The notes under the pieces were generated by a model. That model was given only the letters and a program-made list of their open reading frames with translations. It searched no databases and was not told where the DNA came from. A stretch of 64,000 bases of DNA, taken from contig SSBO01000012.1 of the NCBI GenBank assembly GCA_005281725.1, forward strand, positions 18,146,561 to 18,210,560, in the 5' to 3' direction. A program made the position numbers and the translations under genes. Position 1 is the first letter of the stretch. Each line of letters opens with the position of its first letter. Below, in pieces: positions 1 through 13,322 of this stretch. The DNA is from Wuchereria bancrofti (Eukaryota; Nematoda; Chromadorea; Rhabditida; Onchocercidae).

Positions 1-3000
1 AGCAGTTTTTTTCATACCAAATTTCGAGCTGGAATCTCTTCACTTTCGTACTGACATAAATCATGGCATTCTTCTGGTACGTATAGTTGGCAGCATTGGC
101 GGAACAGTACGTCGGCTCGAGTCCTAGTGACACATGGACTGTAATCTGTTTCTGGATGGCCGCATTTCCCCTAGCAAATTTGCTATTATTAAGCTGAATA
201 GTTGTTGAATGTCTACATTATTGTCAAAATTACCTAACAATTTGATAAAGCAGAAGAGACATTGGTTATGAGTTCGAAAAATTGATAGGATATCTTCAAG
301 CAAATGTGACCAGTCGTGCTACCAATAATTAATGTCACCTTTAGTACACCTGAGTATTATAGGAAAGAAAAAAGAATGAGACATCTTGTTTGAAGAAAAA
401 GAAAAAATAAATAACTCAGCGTCAGAACCTTTCCCTCCTCTGCGCAGCAAATTGTGCCAAATCCAATGAAAGTAATTAATGACAGCAAAATTAGTTTCGA
501 AAACATTCTCTAAAAATTGAATTTTCTTTGAAAGCAAAGATTTAGATTTTGGTATTTAACCAAGTTTACTTCATATGCATATATGAGCGCACTTGTACGC
601 GAATGAAACATGCGTCTATTTAAACAAATGCACACAATTCATAAAAACACGTACACATAAACTGCTCGCAACAGAAAAGTATTAATTTTTTAGTTTCAAA
701 AGAAATTTAAGTGAAAAAAGAACAAATAACGAAATAAGAAGTATTTTTGGAGCAGGATTGGACTGAGTAGATATGTAAAAAGATACGGGATGTACCTGTT
801 GTGGATGGATGGATGTATCTCTCAGGGATGGATCATGTTATATTAAATATGTTAAATCTCTGATACCCGGAATTCGGGTCAATTTTATTCCTGCAATGCA
901 AATCCACAAAAAGAGTAGAATTCTGTATGGATACCAATTCTTCTCCATCCGACACATTCAGGCATTTCAAACCAATCAATTCATCACAACAGTAATCAAA
1001 ATAAAGAAGAGTCGTTATGCATTTGACCTAAATGAGTGGAAAATTTTCTTTTATAAAAGTCTAACACTTTCTTGTGAAGGACATGGCTATTTTTCAAACT
1101 TATTGAGTGGACCAAGTGACCTTCAATCCTCGATGCTTCATATTTTCTGTCTTATTATTTATCTCATCATTATTATTAAATATTATTATTATTACTATCT
1201 TTATTATTATTATCATTATCATTACCATTGTTATCGTTATCATTATTATTATTATATTCAGACTTATTATTTTTTAAAAAGACTCAATATTATTTTTTAA
1301 ACAACATTATTACTATTATTTATATCCTTCTTGATTTAGATAAGCTTAAGCCAGGTGGGTTAGTTCATTGTACTACTTCCACTAAATGAACAAATTTTAC
1401 TTGAGAAGAAAAAGCTGTCGCAAGCGAGTAGCAATTTAGTTATTCATGCTATAATTATCTTGCGCTATTATCTTCCAGTTCTTCTCATTCTTCATTTCTA
1501 GTTTAAGTTCATACTTAGCATACTTAGTAGTTCACACTGATACTGTATCGCTGTACACAACACTACTTATTTAAGTGGTGGACCAAAAACATTTTACCTT
1601 ATGTCTACCTCTTTCATTGCTAAGGTATCGAAATGAAAAGTACGAATGTGATAGATGAGATGGTTTGCAGTTCCTTATTTAGATTTCTCTTGCTTTAGTC
1701 TAGCATGTCATTCTAAATCTAACATGCGATTTCACCTTTTTGCTCAACTATAATTTCCGTATATTTCACGCACATACACCTATCTTTTTAGTCCTCGTAA
1801 CTTATAAATTCTTGTTGATTATCACTCGTAACTTGTAAATTCCACGTGTATATCTATATTTGATATTGTTTGCACAATATCATTAGCTAAAAACGAATGA
1901 AAGCAAATAAAAGCAACATGACACTTGCATTCTACGCAAATTTTAATGATTATTATAAAATTTAGTTTCAGTATTAAATACAATAATATCAAAATTGAAT
2001 TTTATAGATTTTTTAGTTTCTCATGAAGTTTTTCTTTTAAGTTTTTGAACTGCCTATGTAGTAAGTGAATGAAATTCAATTGATACAATTGAGTCAAGTA
2101 TTACAGTACGATATATTACATTTAATGACAACTTCTAGCCTAATAAATCACCTAAATATAATGCAATAGAACCTTACGATCATTTGAAAAACTATCCTCA
2201 CGTGACGCAATTTTAAGCTTCTCTTCAAAAACACTGAATCATAAGCCGAGCATCTAATCTGGCAACAAGTAGCAAGCAGTGGTAAATATTGTAGATAAGG
2301 CTGTTGTTCTATTTACGGTCAGTTGCAGCTTCGTCTCTTGGCTACTTTTGAATTTCAACGATTTCCTTTCGAAATTTTACTTAGCTTTGTAACTTTCTTA
2401 AAAAGCTGAATAATTTGTCAGTTACAAATTAAACATTTACTAAGATTGTAAATTTTGAATTATTTCATTATGTAGTAAGATTAATTAATGATTCCGCATG
2501 TCTCATAGATACTTGCACTCGACGAAAATGATGGTAGTAGAAATGTTGCAAAATAAATAGGTGTGCTTATGGTACTTTTTTATTATTGATTAGGTGTCAA
2601 TCAATTTCTGACAAACATCTTTAAGGATACTCGTCTATCAGAATATTCACTTATCCAGTTATTTGCTTAAGAAGTTACCTCCTTTTATTTGACGTTTTAA
2701 AATATTTTGATTTCAGAAAACTAGTAATGTGATATTCTAATACAGAGAATGGGTCAAAATCCTGAGTACACATAGTGGTACTTCGAATTATTGCTCGGGT
2801 CGAGTGTTGGTGAATGAAATATTCTGCTGGGCGATGTGAATGGATCAGATTGATCATAACTGAATGCACAACCGGATCTCTTTTCAGCTAACTTGTTTTA
2901 ACAAGTGCAGTTGAATATACTCAAATTCATAAAGTCTTAGAAAGCTGACAACTTAACTTACTCATGTATGGAAGGCTTTTTCTGTTAGATAAATCCAAAT

Positions 3001-6000
3001 ATCATATTCTTTGAAGTGAAGATCTGGGCATTTAATACTTCCAGTAAAACGATTTAAATATGTTATTTGTTAATTTCCGTGATTGAAATTATGCTATTCC
3101 ATTTAAGTAACAATCTTTTAGATAACTTCTTTGCTTCATTTATCACAAATGAAAATGGAGTTTTTTTATACAGAGTTTCCTTGCAAGATGACAGTCAACA
3201 AAAAGAATTGCAAAACAGTTTGCAATTTGCTCACATCCTTAAATGATTTCAAGATTTATTGCTATTATTAAAAAGCATTAATTTACTAATTGTATATAAT
3301 AAAATGATTAAGGTATATTTTTTTTGGTAAATAACATTGCTGACAGCTCATTAATTTTTTAGTAGCGAAGCAAAAATTTAAAGTGCAGTATTGTGACAAA
3401 AAGGATGCACTTTGGAAATAAAATGAAATCCCAAACAAGTACTCATTCAAAATACAAATCACAAAATTTTTTAAAGCAAATGCATGCACTTCATGAACCA
3501 TGTGAATGAAATTCACGTATTACGTTACAAGTTGTTGATTGGTCATTTCATGCAGTCTTCTTTTTTAGGTATTTTTGAATGTGCTTTGTTAGACTAACAG
3601 TTTATTGATAAGCGTTAGTGTTTATTTGCAATTGATCATCCATGCGTTATTCGATTAACTGATATACACGTCTGATATATACGTACACCACTTATGGACA
3701 ATTGCATTTTAATAAGTATATTTCACTATTTTTCTTTGATTTATTATTAACAAAAGCCTTCAATATGGAAGTGGTGTAAGATTATTCTTTTAGGACTGTA
3801 GCAAATAGTAAACACAAGAACAGATAGTGTGAAATTGTGACAGAATATGTGAAAACTTGAAGAAAAACTTTTTTTCGAAACTTTTGAAAGTTATAAGTAA
3901 CAAATAAAGTCAAAATTTATTCTACTTAAAAAAAATTTCGCAAGGATATATTTGTTTAATTGAAATTTGTGTAAATGATTCTTGATCTCATTCTTCTACC
4001 CACTGTTTTGAGAATGTTAGTGCTATCAAACCAGTGATTTTGTTGTGTTTTCAACAAATGATAGTTAAGTGACCTGGTCACCTGCTTTACTACTAAAGGT
4101 CTTATAATCAAAGTTCAGTTCAAATGAAATGATTTCATTACCCTTTTTTTATCAAGAGTCAATAACCTTCAATTAACATGCAATGACTGATTATCTTGCG
4201 ATCATCTTATCATTATCCAAAAAGTTATTTCAGTCTATTACCTTCACACGAATCATATTAAATAGCATATCTTAATCAAGTTGTTTTCCGGTATTCCATT
4301 CCTATTACAAGCACACTAGTGATGATAAAACCTAAGAGCTAGTTTTGTCGTGTAGAAGGAGAGGATGAAAACAGGGACCTTATCTACGATACAAATCAGA
4401 CGCTACCGCAAAACCGGAAATGATCTGTAATTTCCTGACCATTTCCTTTTCTACCTTAATTTTGGTGGGTAATCGGATTGGTTGATTATTGGACCCATTT
4501 GAGGACGAAAAACTTCCGTTACTACATGTTTTTTGGGTGCATAGACATCTCTGCTGGTAACGACAAAAAACGAACGTTTGCGGAAAGGAAAATTTGTTTG
4601 TCTCGCTTTGCTGCTCTGACAGTTATTCGTTCATATAAAATGTTACAAATGACATTTATGCTCTTCTCTGAAAACTTTAAGCTATCAGAAAAATAGTTCT
4701 GTGAGAATGATTTTGCTGACCGATGGTTAACAATTTTATAAAGGTCAAGCAGATATGAAATAAACTCGGATTAGAAAATCGTTCATATCAGTCTTCTCTG
4801 TCCACGATGAGATTGCATTCCGGAATAGATCCATCCGGTTTGTCGTAATGCTCCATAAGTTATCTGTTAGTATGAAATGCATATAAAACTTTGCATTCTT
4901 TGCTTCCAAATATCTTTATTTATAAAAAAATATTGTTTACTGTTTGAAACCGAATATTGCTTACTTTTGTCTCGTTACTAATTTGTTGTCATATGTTTGA
5001 AAATCTCGAAGATAGCTTGAAGTTTTACGCATATGTCTAGTTAGCTATTACTAGTTTGTCTTCAATTTTAGTTTATTAAATAAACTTTTTACTTAAACAC
5101 CATTCTTCCTTTCAATTGATTTTCTTTAATCATGAAATTCTTTCGAATTCTGAATCATTTGAGATAACATTAAAATAAAAAACACGCTAATTGGGACTTG
5201 TACTGCTAAGTAATAGTTATACCAATAACTAAAGACTAAGTTGAACTGGAAGAGGGCTGGAAACTTGACCGAGAAATGAACTTGGCTAATTTAGATGAAT
5301 CATATGACTAAAAGCTATATGTATAGAAGAACTGGAACTTACATATCGGATGTGCCGGAATTTATAATCGTTTCAAAACTTGCTCTGATAAATCTGAGTT
5401 TCCTTTATACATTCCTAAGCATAATCGGTTTACATTCACTCATGCATGGTTCTTTGCAACATCAGTTTCGCATTAATTTATCCGATTCTGCATTCCGCAT
5501 TATAAATTTATTAGTAATTCAGTGTTCCTTTACCAGCGGAACAATCATTCAAAACGGCAGCACATAAGATTACTTTTTAATAATTATCAAATTTCTATTA
5601 CAAATTTCCTTTCAATTAAAACAATTTATTACACTTTTATTATTAAACCTCTCTTCTTTTAAGTTGAAATTATAGCATAGAAAAGCGTAAAATATATGTT
5701 TAATGTGAGATTTGAAGTCATAGAAGAATTGTTTTGCTCTTTTTTGTTTATAGAAATAAATATGTATCAATAATTTCATGAATTAGCCGTCAAGTACACT
5801 TTTTCAATAATTAGTGTGGTTCTAATTATTACACATCTTAACTTATGACTACATTTCCGGTGATCTATTCAAGAATAATTCCTTTGTCCTATGTTAAACC
5901 AGTTAAACAGTATTTAATATTGATCGTCCATGTTCAGATCTTCCAAGATTGATTAATGAGCATTAAAATATGCATGCAAAATTTAAAGAGTTTAGTAAAA

Positions 6001-6981
6001 AGGTGCTGTGTAAAGAAAGTTCAAAAAACAGGTAACTAGTACTACACTCAGTTAGAGCTCATAAATTATTTTGCTTAAAAAGAGTCGATTTGTAAAAAAA
6101 CACAACCAGGTGTTTCACTTCAAGAAGTGCCAATGGCGTAGCTGCTAGTGGTAAGATCATTTTGATAAATGGCCTGAATTTGTACTTTCAAGATAGTGGT
6201 AAAAGTTTGAAATTTGTCATTTCTTACTTTGTTTGTTCATTTTTTAATGTGGTATAAATTTTTAAAATGCAGAACAGCAAAGCATAATGCTTGATCTTTT
6301 GTTGGCTTTCAGAGTAGGGCCTTCCTTGAACCTACCACCTGGAACAGAATTTATACAACCTGGAAAAGGTATAAACAGGAAAGGAAACAAATTCTTGCAT
6401 AATTAATATACAAATTATTCATTTGATAACATTGAAGATGGTAGTTAAATAAAAGTACTAATCGTAATATTATTGACTAAAATGAAGTAATGATGAAAAA
6501 CTTTAAAACTTGAGAATATTTTTAAAAAATCTCGTCTCATTTCCAATTTTTTTCATTATTGCTTCAATTTTCTTTCATTTTTTACCACATAAAGTTACCA
6601 TTATCATTTTTTTGACTTTACTGTTAACGTTCTGTTCATTTTCGTGGTATTTACCAATTTTAATTTACTTTTATCTCTTTAATTGGCTTGTATAACTTGG
6701 TCTTTATGTCTTACATTAACTTAATAGATAAGACTTTTGAGCGAAATTTTTAACTTTATTTTCTCCAACTCATGTATTTATATTTTTTGCTACGAACATT
6801 TTTGCTAGGCGAAAAAAAAACGGAAACCACATTAAATTTAAATTAATTCACGTTTGCTTCATTTACACATCTCATAAAGTGGTTCAGTTTCAAATGGTTT
6901 ACTAATTATTAATTGAAAAATAAGCAGGTGAGCACAAAAAGGTTTAATCGCAATGAATTTAGGCTGAAGAAAATCTGGACG
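1..6981. other. Intergenic region, no gene recognised
   Basis: I see no convincing exon in this AT-rich stretch on either strand. Open frames here are short (at most about 160 codons), have no recognisable domain, and cannot be linked by phase-consistent splice sites. The longest, at 809-1300, runs through a TTA/ATT microsatellite and so encodes a tyrosine-rich low-complexity tail. A 13-base perfect palindrome (GTGACC-T-GGTCAC) lies near 4069-4081. The last few hundred bases should hold the promoter and 5' UTR of the CAP gene that starts at 6982. Confidence 0.6.
1150..1320. repeat. TTA/ATT/CAT trinucleotide microsatellite tract
   Basis: About 170 bases are built mostly of TTA, ATT and CAT triplets with interruptions. 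This gives an artefactual polytyrosine/histidine/isoleucine open frame on the plus strand. It is an ordinary simple repeat. Confidence 0.85.
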
Positions 6982-9900
6982 ATGCTATGCCATTTCTTTG
7001 TTGTATTTATTTTTTATGTTGGCATTGTTGCGTGTGAGTTGATTTAATATTATTCGAGACATAAAAAGTGACAGAGTTTTTGACAGTGTCCAATAAGCCA
7101 TCGCAAATTAAGAGGAAGAGCAGTTGAATCAGTTTGTTATTACATTTATTTTTAAAATCAAAAGCATCAAATAGAGCTTGTTGGGCTATAGTAGGTGAAT
7201 TAAAGTGAGGTACAGAGAATTTTCAGCTCAAATGATCTATGGAATATATCATTTCAATGAGGAGCAAAGGAGACAAATAATCGCAATTCACAATCAATTA
7301 CGGGCTCGGGAACCGGCATCAAACATGCAGGAATTGGTTTGGGATCAACGGCTCGCTGACCTGGCGTATGGTCACGCTAAACGATGTGATGCTTGGCATC
7401 GTAGTGGTCAGTCTTTCGAAGAATTAGAGGTCCAACAATAATTTCTACACTTAAAAAGCGTAGCTGCATTGGATCATCAATTGAAACGAGTTTGATTTTA
7501 GCTTACGAACGACAAGGTCATGGTTATTCTTATATTGGTGAAAATATTTGGTGGAGTAATGAAGCTTATCTACGGTCCAATCTGCAGTCAGCAATGTTAG
7601 ATTTCTTCAACGAGAGACCATATTATGATTACAATACAAATAAATGCATGAAAGGTGCTCAGTGTGGACATTATACACAGGTTTTAATTTAACAATTAAT
7701 GTCAACAATGCGGTGATATGATTAAGTCTCATATCGTTATTCCCGGAGAAACAGATGAAAGCAGCAGTTTCCTTTAATAAAATCTTGTTCTGTTCATTTA
7801 TCTTGTCAGTTCCTGGAAAAAATTCTTCATATGCATTCATAGCTTTAATATTCTTATTGGACTTTTTCAAATTTATTTAATTTTCTCCTTAGAATGTGTG
7901 ATTTAAATTCAAACCAAAGGAAAAAATTCTAGTTAAATACACTTTATCACATAGGTCAGAGCGTTATTCATTTTAATCTCTCTCAAAAATATATCAAAAA
8001 TACGAAGGAAATTCTCTTACATCTTGTCATTTTTTTTACCTTATCTGTTTTTAGTACAAAAAGGTTGCTTGCAATTCTCGCTACTGTTCAGACACTTTGA
8101 AGATTTCAAGCTTTTTTAAAAACAGGCAAAAGAATAGTAACTGCGCTTTTTGAAATGAGTTACTTCGCGATAGATAAATTCACTAATAATGCTTATTCAT
8201 CAGCTTATACAGCATACCTTATTTTAAAGCTATCTTTTCGTCCTAGTTCATTTAACATTACTTGTTCAGATTATTTACAGTGCAGTTCAATTTAGTTTGA
8301 TTCCATTAATCGGATTAGTGTTTTCACTTAATTCTATGTTTGTAGCAAATTTTAAATGCAACAACACTAATCTTTAAATGATATGAAAAGAATATTCAAA
8401 AAATATAATTGTTGTAGTTGTCATAAAACTAACTTACAGGGTGCCATTTTGCAGATAATTAACATTTAGGAAAATGATTACAAAATTTATCAATTTCTAG
8501 CAATTTTATTTAAATGTCTGAATGTCGAGAATATTTCTAAAGAAATTTTGCAGTATGTTTGGGGTGAAACGTGTGCTGTGGGTTGCGCTGCAGTTCATTG
8601 CAACGGTATCAAAAATGGAAGAGGTATAAATCAAGGACATATTATTATCTGTAATTATGGTGAAGGGTATGTCTGCTATGCTTTAAGCAATTCAATTCCT
8701 ACTTAAACTGCTTAATTATGAAAATTATTAATGTAAGTGCATGTTATGGGTGGACAGTTATTTAGTGCATGCATTTTATGTTATTAAATTAATTATTGAA
8801 TTTCGTTTAATAATCAAACTGGATACTTTATTAAACAAATTAATGAAATATTTTTATGAAATTTGTGTATGCCATAATTCTGCAGTGGCAATCAATTTGA
8901 AAAACGACCTTATATCTTTGGGCCACGATGTTCTAATTGTCGATGTGGCGGAGAATGCACCTCAGAAGGCCTCTGTCGTAAGCTTATTAAAAATATTTCC
9001 GGCTACACTGAAAATTCAGAATCACCTTCTAATTTGTAGCAATTTAGCTTGAGCACATATTCTGCATAACAACTGCTCTCTACTTCATCGTCTCATTACA
9101 TTTGTATTTGTCGGCCTGTTTTATCTTATTGAAAATTAGAACTTAACATTTCGTCAAACTGCAGCTCCGTGCTGCTCCGGTATGCGTTATCCGCAGCAAG
9201 GTAATTTCTTGCCTTCACCGGTATTAAGAACACAACAGTCCCGTAAATCATGGCAAAACAAGATAGGTGTGCAGCAAAAGCATAAAAACTATCAGCAAAA
9301 TGGAAATGGCAAATTATATAATTATGGTAATTTCTTTTTTGAATCCAACGAAATTGATCTCAAAAATTAATACTTGATAAAACTCAACAAAAAAAAATGT
9401 CTTTGATCTTCTTCATCCATTATCAAACATTTACGCGGATTTGTCTGTTATAAACTTGGAAATACTGAGTGCAATACATTTGAAATTGAAGAACTTAAGT
9501 TTAGTTAGAAGTAGAATGAAAGTAAAATGAATGGAAGTACATTTTCACTTAAATACATTGTCCCTTCAGCTTATGTTTTTTTAATAGAAATGAAGTTTTA
9601 GAGTGTCGAGACTTTGAGCCATTTTGTGAGCATTGGGCTCAAAATGTCGGATGCTACAGTAAGCATCGAAATTTCATGATGAAACGGTGTCCTAAAACTT
9701 GCAATACTTGTTATCCATTTTTTTCTGCTGTTAACCAAGGTGAATATTTTATATATGCATTCGGTTCATCATGTTTATTTAGACTTCATTTAATTTACTT
9801 AAAGTTTTGAAATAAGGAATCATTTGACTTATTTAAAGTTTTGAGATAATCAATAATATCAAATTTTTTTATGTTTAGTTGACGAAGGTGAACTAATAAT

Positions 9901-10582
9901 TGATTTTCTTCAACATACAGATTTTACGAAAATTATGTTAGTGTGGTTTAGATTATAATTTAATTTTTAAAAGTGTTATTTCCTTCCAGTTTTCTCTGAA
10001 AACTTGGAAGAAAAAATGAAGAAGTTTAGATTGATTAAAACAGAAAAGTTTGTGGGAGATGTGCATCCTGTCAGTTACGTTATTTCAGTGCGCAGCTGTA
10101 TTGATAATAATCGAAATTGTAACCTTTGGGCGCAATATGGTGAATGTTACGGCCCTCGAAAAGCGTATATGGCAGCGAATTGTCGATTTTCTTGCGCTCT
10201 TTGCACTCCATCGAGCTATTATGAACGCAAATATCAAAGTAATAGTTTTAATGATATATTAATTTAAATTTGAAAGAAAAGAGTTGATCAATGTGGCCAT
10301 AATCATTTTGTACCTTTAAATGATACCAAAAAAATTCTAAAATGCTTTATTCAGTGAAATGATAGACAGGAAGTTACTCCTTTAATCTAACCACTCTTCG
10401 TTTTTCAGACTTTTCTCTTCTGAACTTGAAATTTTAATGTTGTTTTTGCAGGACGGCGAAGGAATTGGAATTCTTTGCTACCATCAGATTCCATCTTGTT
10501 ACCTTCAACCTTGAATAATTTTGGAGAATTGTTTATTCATTCATTAGTTCATAAAGATCATGCAGGAATGAGAGAAATTTAA
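6982..10582 (+). CDS. Secreted CAP/SCP-domain protein with two C-terminal ShKT domains
   Basis: Nine phase-matched exons: 6982-7033, 7227-7406, 7502-7680, 8554-8666, 8886-8977, 9165-9326, 9602-9739, 9990-10238 and 10452-10582, giving 431 aa. Exon 1 encodes a signal peptide (MLCHFFVVFIFYVGIVAS). Exons 2-5 encode a CAP (SCP/TAPS, PR-1) domain: NEEQRRQIIAIHNQLR opening, the CAWH-type first His (DAWHRS), GENIWW, the second Glu (NERPYY), and CGHYTQYVW with the second His, so the metal-site tetrad is present. A cysteine-rich hinge (GPRCSNCRCGGECTSEGLC) follows. Exon 6 is a basic, Gln/Asn-rich linker. Exons 7 and 8 each carry a six-cysteine ShKT domain (CRDFEPFC...CNTC and CIDNNRNC...CALC). CAP proteins are secreted; in parasitic nematodes many are immunomodulators, but the substrate of this one is unknown. 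I chose ATG 6982 because it alone gives a signal peptide in phase. Confidence 0.92.
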
Positions 10583-12118
10583 AGTTTTAACGAAGCGTTA
10601 AAATTTTAAAACTAAGACTTTTAATGAAACATATTACATCTTTTTAAAAAGTAGTACTGTAACTCAGGCCTTTGGTTTTTGACTTGTAACTAGCATTTTT
10701 GGTAAATGTCCTCAATAATACATCTTTTAAGATCATTGTTCAGTTCACTGTTAATATGTCTGAAAGACTAACTTGTGTGCTATGCCGCAAATATAAATAT
10801 CTTTTTTTCTTGTAGCTTTTTCCTTATTAGCCAGATAGTATCCAAGTATCTGCCTGATAGACTACTTATTCCAGATTCTCTTTGTGCCATGCATATTGTA
10901 TTTATCACACACATGTACAATTTTCTCGAGAGTCAAGAGACTATCAATCAATGACCTTTGATAAATCATGGGAGATTCTTTGTTTCTTGTCCTCTTTATC
11001 TCTGCATTTTTAAAACTCCAACTGTTTTCTTAATTTTCTTTCAATTATGCTGTGCAATCTGTAGATTTCCACCAATATACTATAATTTGTTTAGCGGAAA
11101 GGAAAAAATTTTTTATTTACTGCTTAAGATTTTTCATTAGAAAGTAATCACAATCAGCTATATTTAAACATGAATTTAGCAACAGTTAAGGCTACTTTAA
11201 ATATAAAGTTCACATGTGACCCTATGGCGCTGTTTTTGTTATTGTTGCTATTGCAATATTTCCCCATAAAACAGTTATTTCTGTTTTAATTCTTGTTCGA
11301 ACTCAGTTTTTTGCCTTGCTATTGTTAAAGAAAACATTGGTATGAAGGAGGAGAATTATTTCAATTCATAGCATAAATCTATTCTTTAATTAATATCTCT
11401 TAGAAAAGATATCTGATAGATTTTCTTAAACATAAGTAAACATGAATGTTAACACCAATTAAATCTGTGTTATCGATTTATAGAAATCTTCCTTTCTTAA
11501 TTAAACCTCGTGTCTATTATTGTAGCACTACTACTTTGCATACAAGATTTGTATAATTAACGAATTGTAAATCTCACTCATTATAGTTTAATGTATTTCA
11601 ATTACTGCCAGTAAAAGTGCTCATTTGTATGAGAAACTAAAATTAAAATCACCTAAGGCGAAGCAAAAGCAATTTATGTGAAATTTCTGGAAAATAACAG
11701 ACCTATCAAATCGACATAAAACTATTATATTCAAATAGATGACAAAAACTTCGGAATATACACCTATTACTTCTAATTAAACTTTGACATATTCTCCGTA
11801 TTCCATATTCTCAACCATCATGCAATTTGGTCTATTCACACATCTGATCTAAACTTTATATCCATTGGGATTATGAATTGTAAACACTGGAATTAGCATA
11901 TATGCAAAATATCCGTCATTTTATTTCTCTTAAATTTCATTTCTCCTGTTTGAATAATATCTTGCAGATAAAGTAAGCATTTAAATATAATTGTTTTATA
12001 GTAAAAATATCCGATTTTTAATCACAATTGCAGCTATTTCTATTGGTTTTTTGAATATTGTTTTGAGCAAACTATGGTAGGATGATATATTCTTCCAGAC
12101 GGCAATTTTTTTTACAAA
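10583..12118. other. Intergenic region, nothing recognised
   Basis: This AT-rich stretch holds the 3' end of the CAP gene and the upstream region of the small membrane-protein gene at 12119. Short open frames such as 10958-11140 show no domain and no splice partners. Confidence 0.6.
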
Positions 12119-12797
12119 ATGGATTTTGAATCATCTATACAAATATTTCCGAAATGGTGTGATCCTTTGTTCCGAAAATTATCGGATGTGATTTTCAAGT
12201 ATCCTGGTCCAGTTGTTACGATTGTGTTGATTTGCTGCATCATTCATATTATTTTCAAAAAAATTATCGATCCTCAGCTCTATGAATGTTACAGTAAACA
12301 TTTCTCTTTCACTCCACAAGTGATAGTTTATTGAAATATAAATGGAAGAGTGGACAGAGAGTTCTGAGAATTATAAAGTTGGGAAGAAATTCCCTTCTCC
12401 TTCAGAATCCATTTTGCGATATGAAGCCACACTGCAGTTGTTGAAAGATGAGTTAGAAAAGAATTATGAAGAATATCACTGGAACAATCCTCAATTCTGC
12501 AAAGCTTATCTTGCGGTGAGGTTTGAAGGAAATGATACAAATTTATTGCAATAGAATCTAAGAAATCTTTAGATTTTTAGATATGTTTTGCTCCTTAAAT
12601 TTTACATTCAAATCAAATCACTAAAGTTGCGCCTCATTTTATTGCTATTTTCAAATATAGATGAAAAAGGAACATTGCAGTTATATGCAGCATATCGCGA
12701 GCTCCGAATGATGGCCAAACGAGATTACCGTGGGGAGATTGACCCGAACGATATACGATGGATTCACTTCGACCACATCAGAAACTTGAACAGATAA
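12119..12797 (+). CDS. Small single-pass membrane protein of unknown family
   Basis: Three exons can be joined in phase: 12119-12293, 12349-12515 and 12681-12797, giving 152 aa. Donors are A|GTAAAC and GCG|GTGAGG. Acceptors are a weak GGAAG for the 55-base first intron and TTGCAG for the second. Residues about 31-47 form a hydrophobic membrane segment (start VVTIVLICCIIH), followed by Lys-Lys. The rest is a charged, helical-looking tail that ends in a conserved-looking block, AKRDYRGEIDPNDIRW. I do not recognise the family. A short protein with one N-terminal membrane span and a soluble tail could be a mitochondrial inner-membrane accessory subunit or an ER protein, but nothing in the sequence decides this. 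The first acceptor is the weakest point. An alternative is GGACAG four residues on, which keeps the frame. Confidence 0.55.
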
Positions 12798-13322
12798 AAA
12801 GCAATCGGTGATATGCCGCTAGTTTGTTAAAACAATTTTCATATAAATTTCATTTCCTTCTTGTCCAAATTAATACACGAAATCCAAAGTAAAGGCTATT
12901 GCAGTTGCGATGGATCACATAGGTATGTCAAAGTGACAACTAGCGAATATATACGCATAATTAAATTTGCGTGTTGCATGCATTTGTGTTGTTGTCATCA
13001 GACACATTATGCAGTGCAATTCACGATACTGCAAATAAAATACAAAATGCAACAACATGCGGCTTTTATGCATTAAAAAAATGTATGAAATGCAACTTAT
13101 TAAGGACAAATAAATGAGAAATAATCACGAAACTGAAATTAGATGATAGTGACAGGTCATATTAACAAGAAGGCCAATGTTTTTGGTGAATCGTAGATGA
13201 GATTCAGGTTGACAGAAAAAGAATAAGCTTATATTGAATGGAAACTAAACACAATAATAACTATGAAAGAGTTGTGTGGGACGAATGATCGGCTTTAATC
13301 CAATAGAACTTCGGAAAATACA
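12798..13322. other. Convergent 3' region
   Basis: Between the plus-strand gene ending at 12797 and the carbonic anhydrase stop at 13323 I see no coding exon. A minus-strand ATTAAA at 13294-13299 lies 24 bases past the carbonic anhydrase stop and is its likely poly(A) signal. Confidence 0.55.
13294..13299 (-). terminator. Putative ATTAAA poly(A) signal of the carbonic anhydrase gene
   Basis: ATTAAA on the minus strand, 24 bases downstream of the stop at 13323. It is a common variant of AATAAA and its spacing suits a short nematode 3' UTR. Confidence 0.45.

Noticed and set aside
809..1300. 163-codon frame rich in Tyr, His and Ile
   Set aside because: Its second half is a trinucleotide microsatellite and the first half has no domain, signal or splice context.
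4069..4081. GTGACC-T-GGTCAC palindrome as an ecdysone-type receptor element
   Set aside because: The half-sites are everted and not the inverted-repeat IR1 order; no nearby gene gives support.
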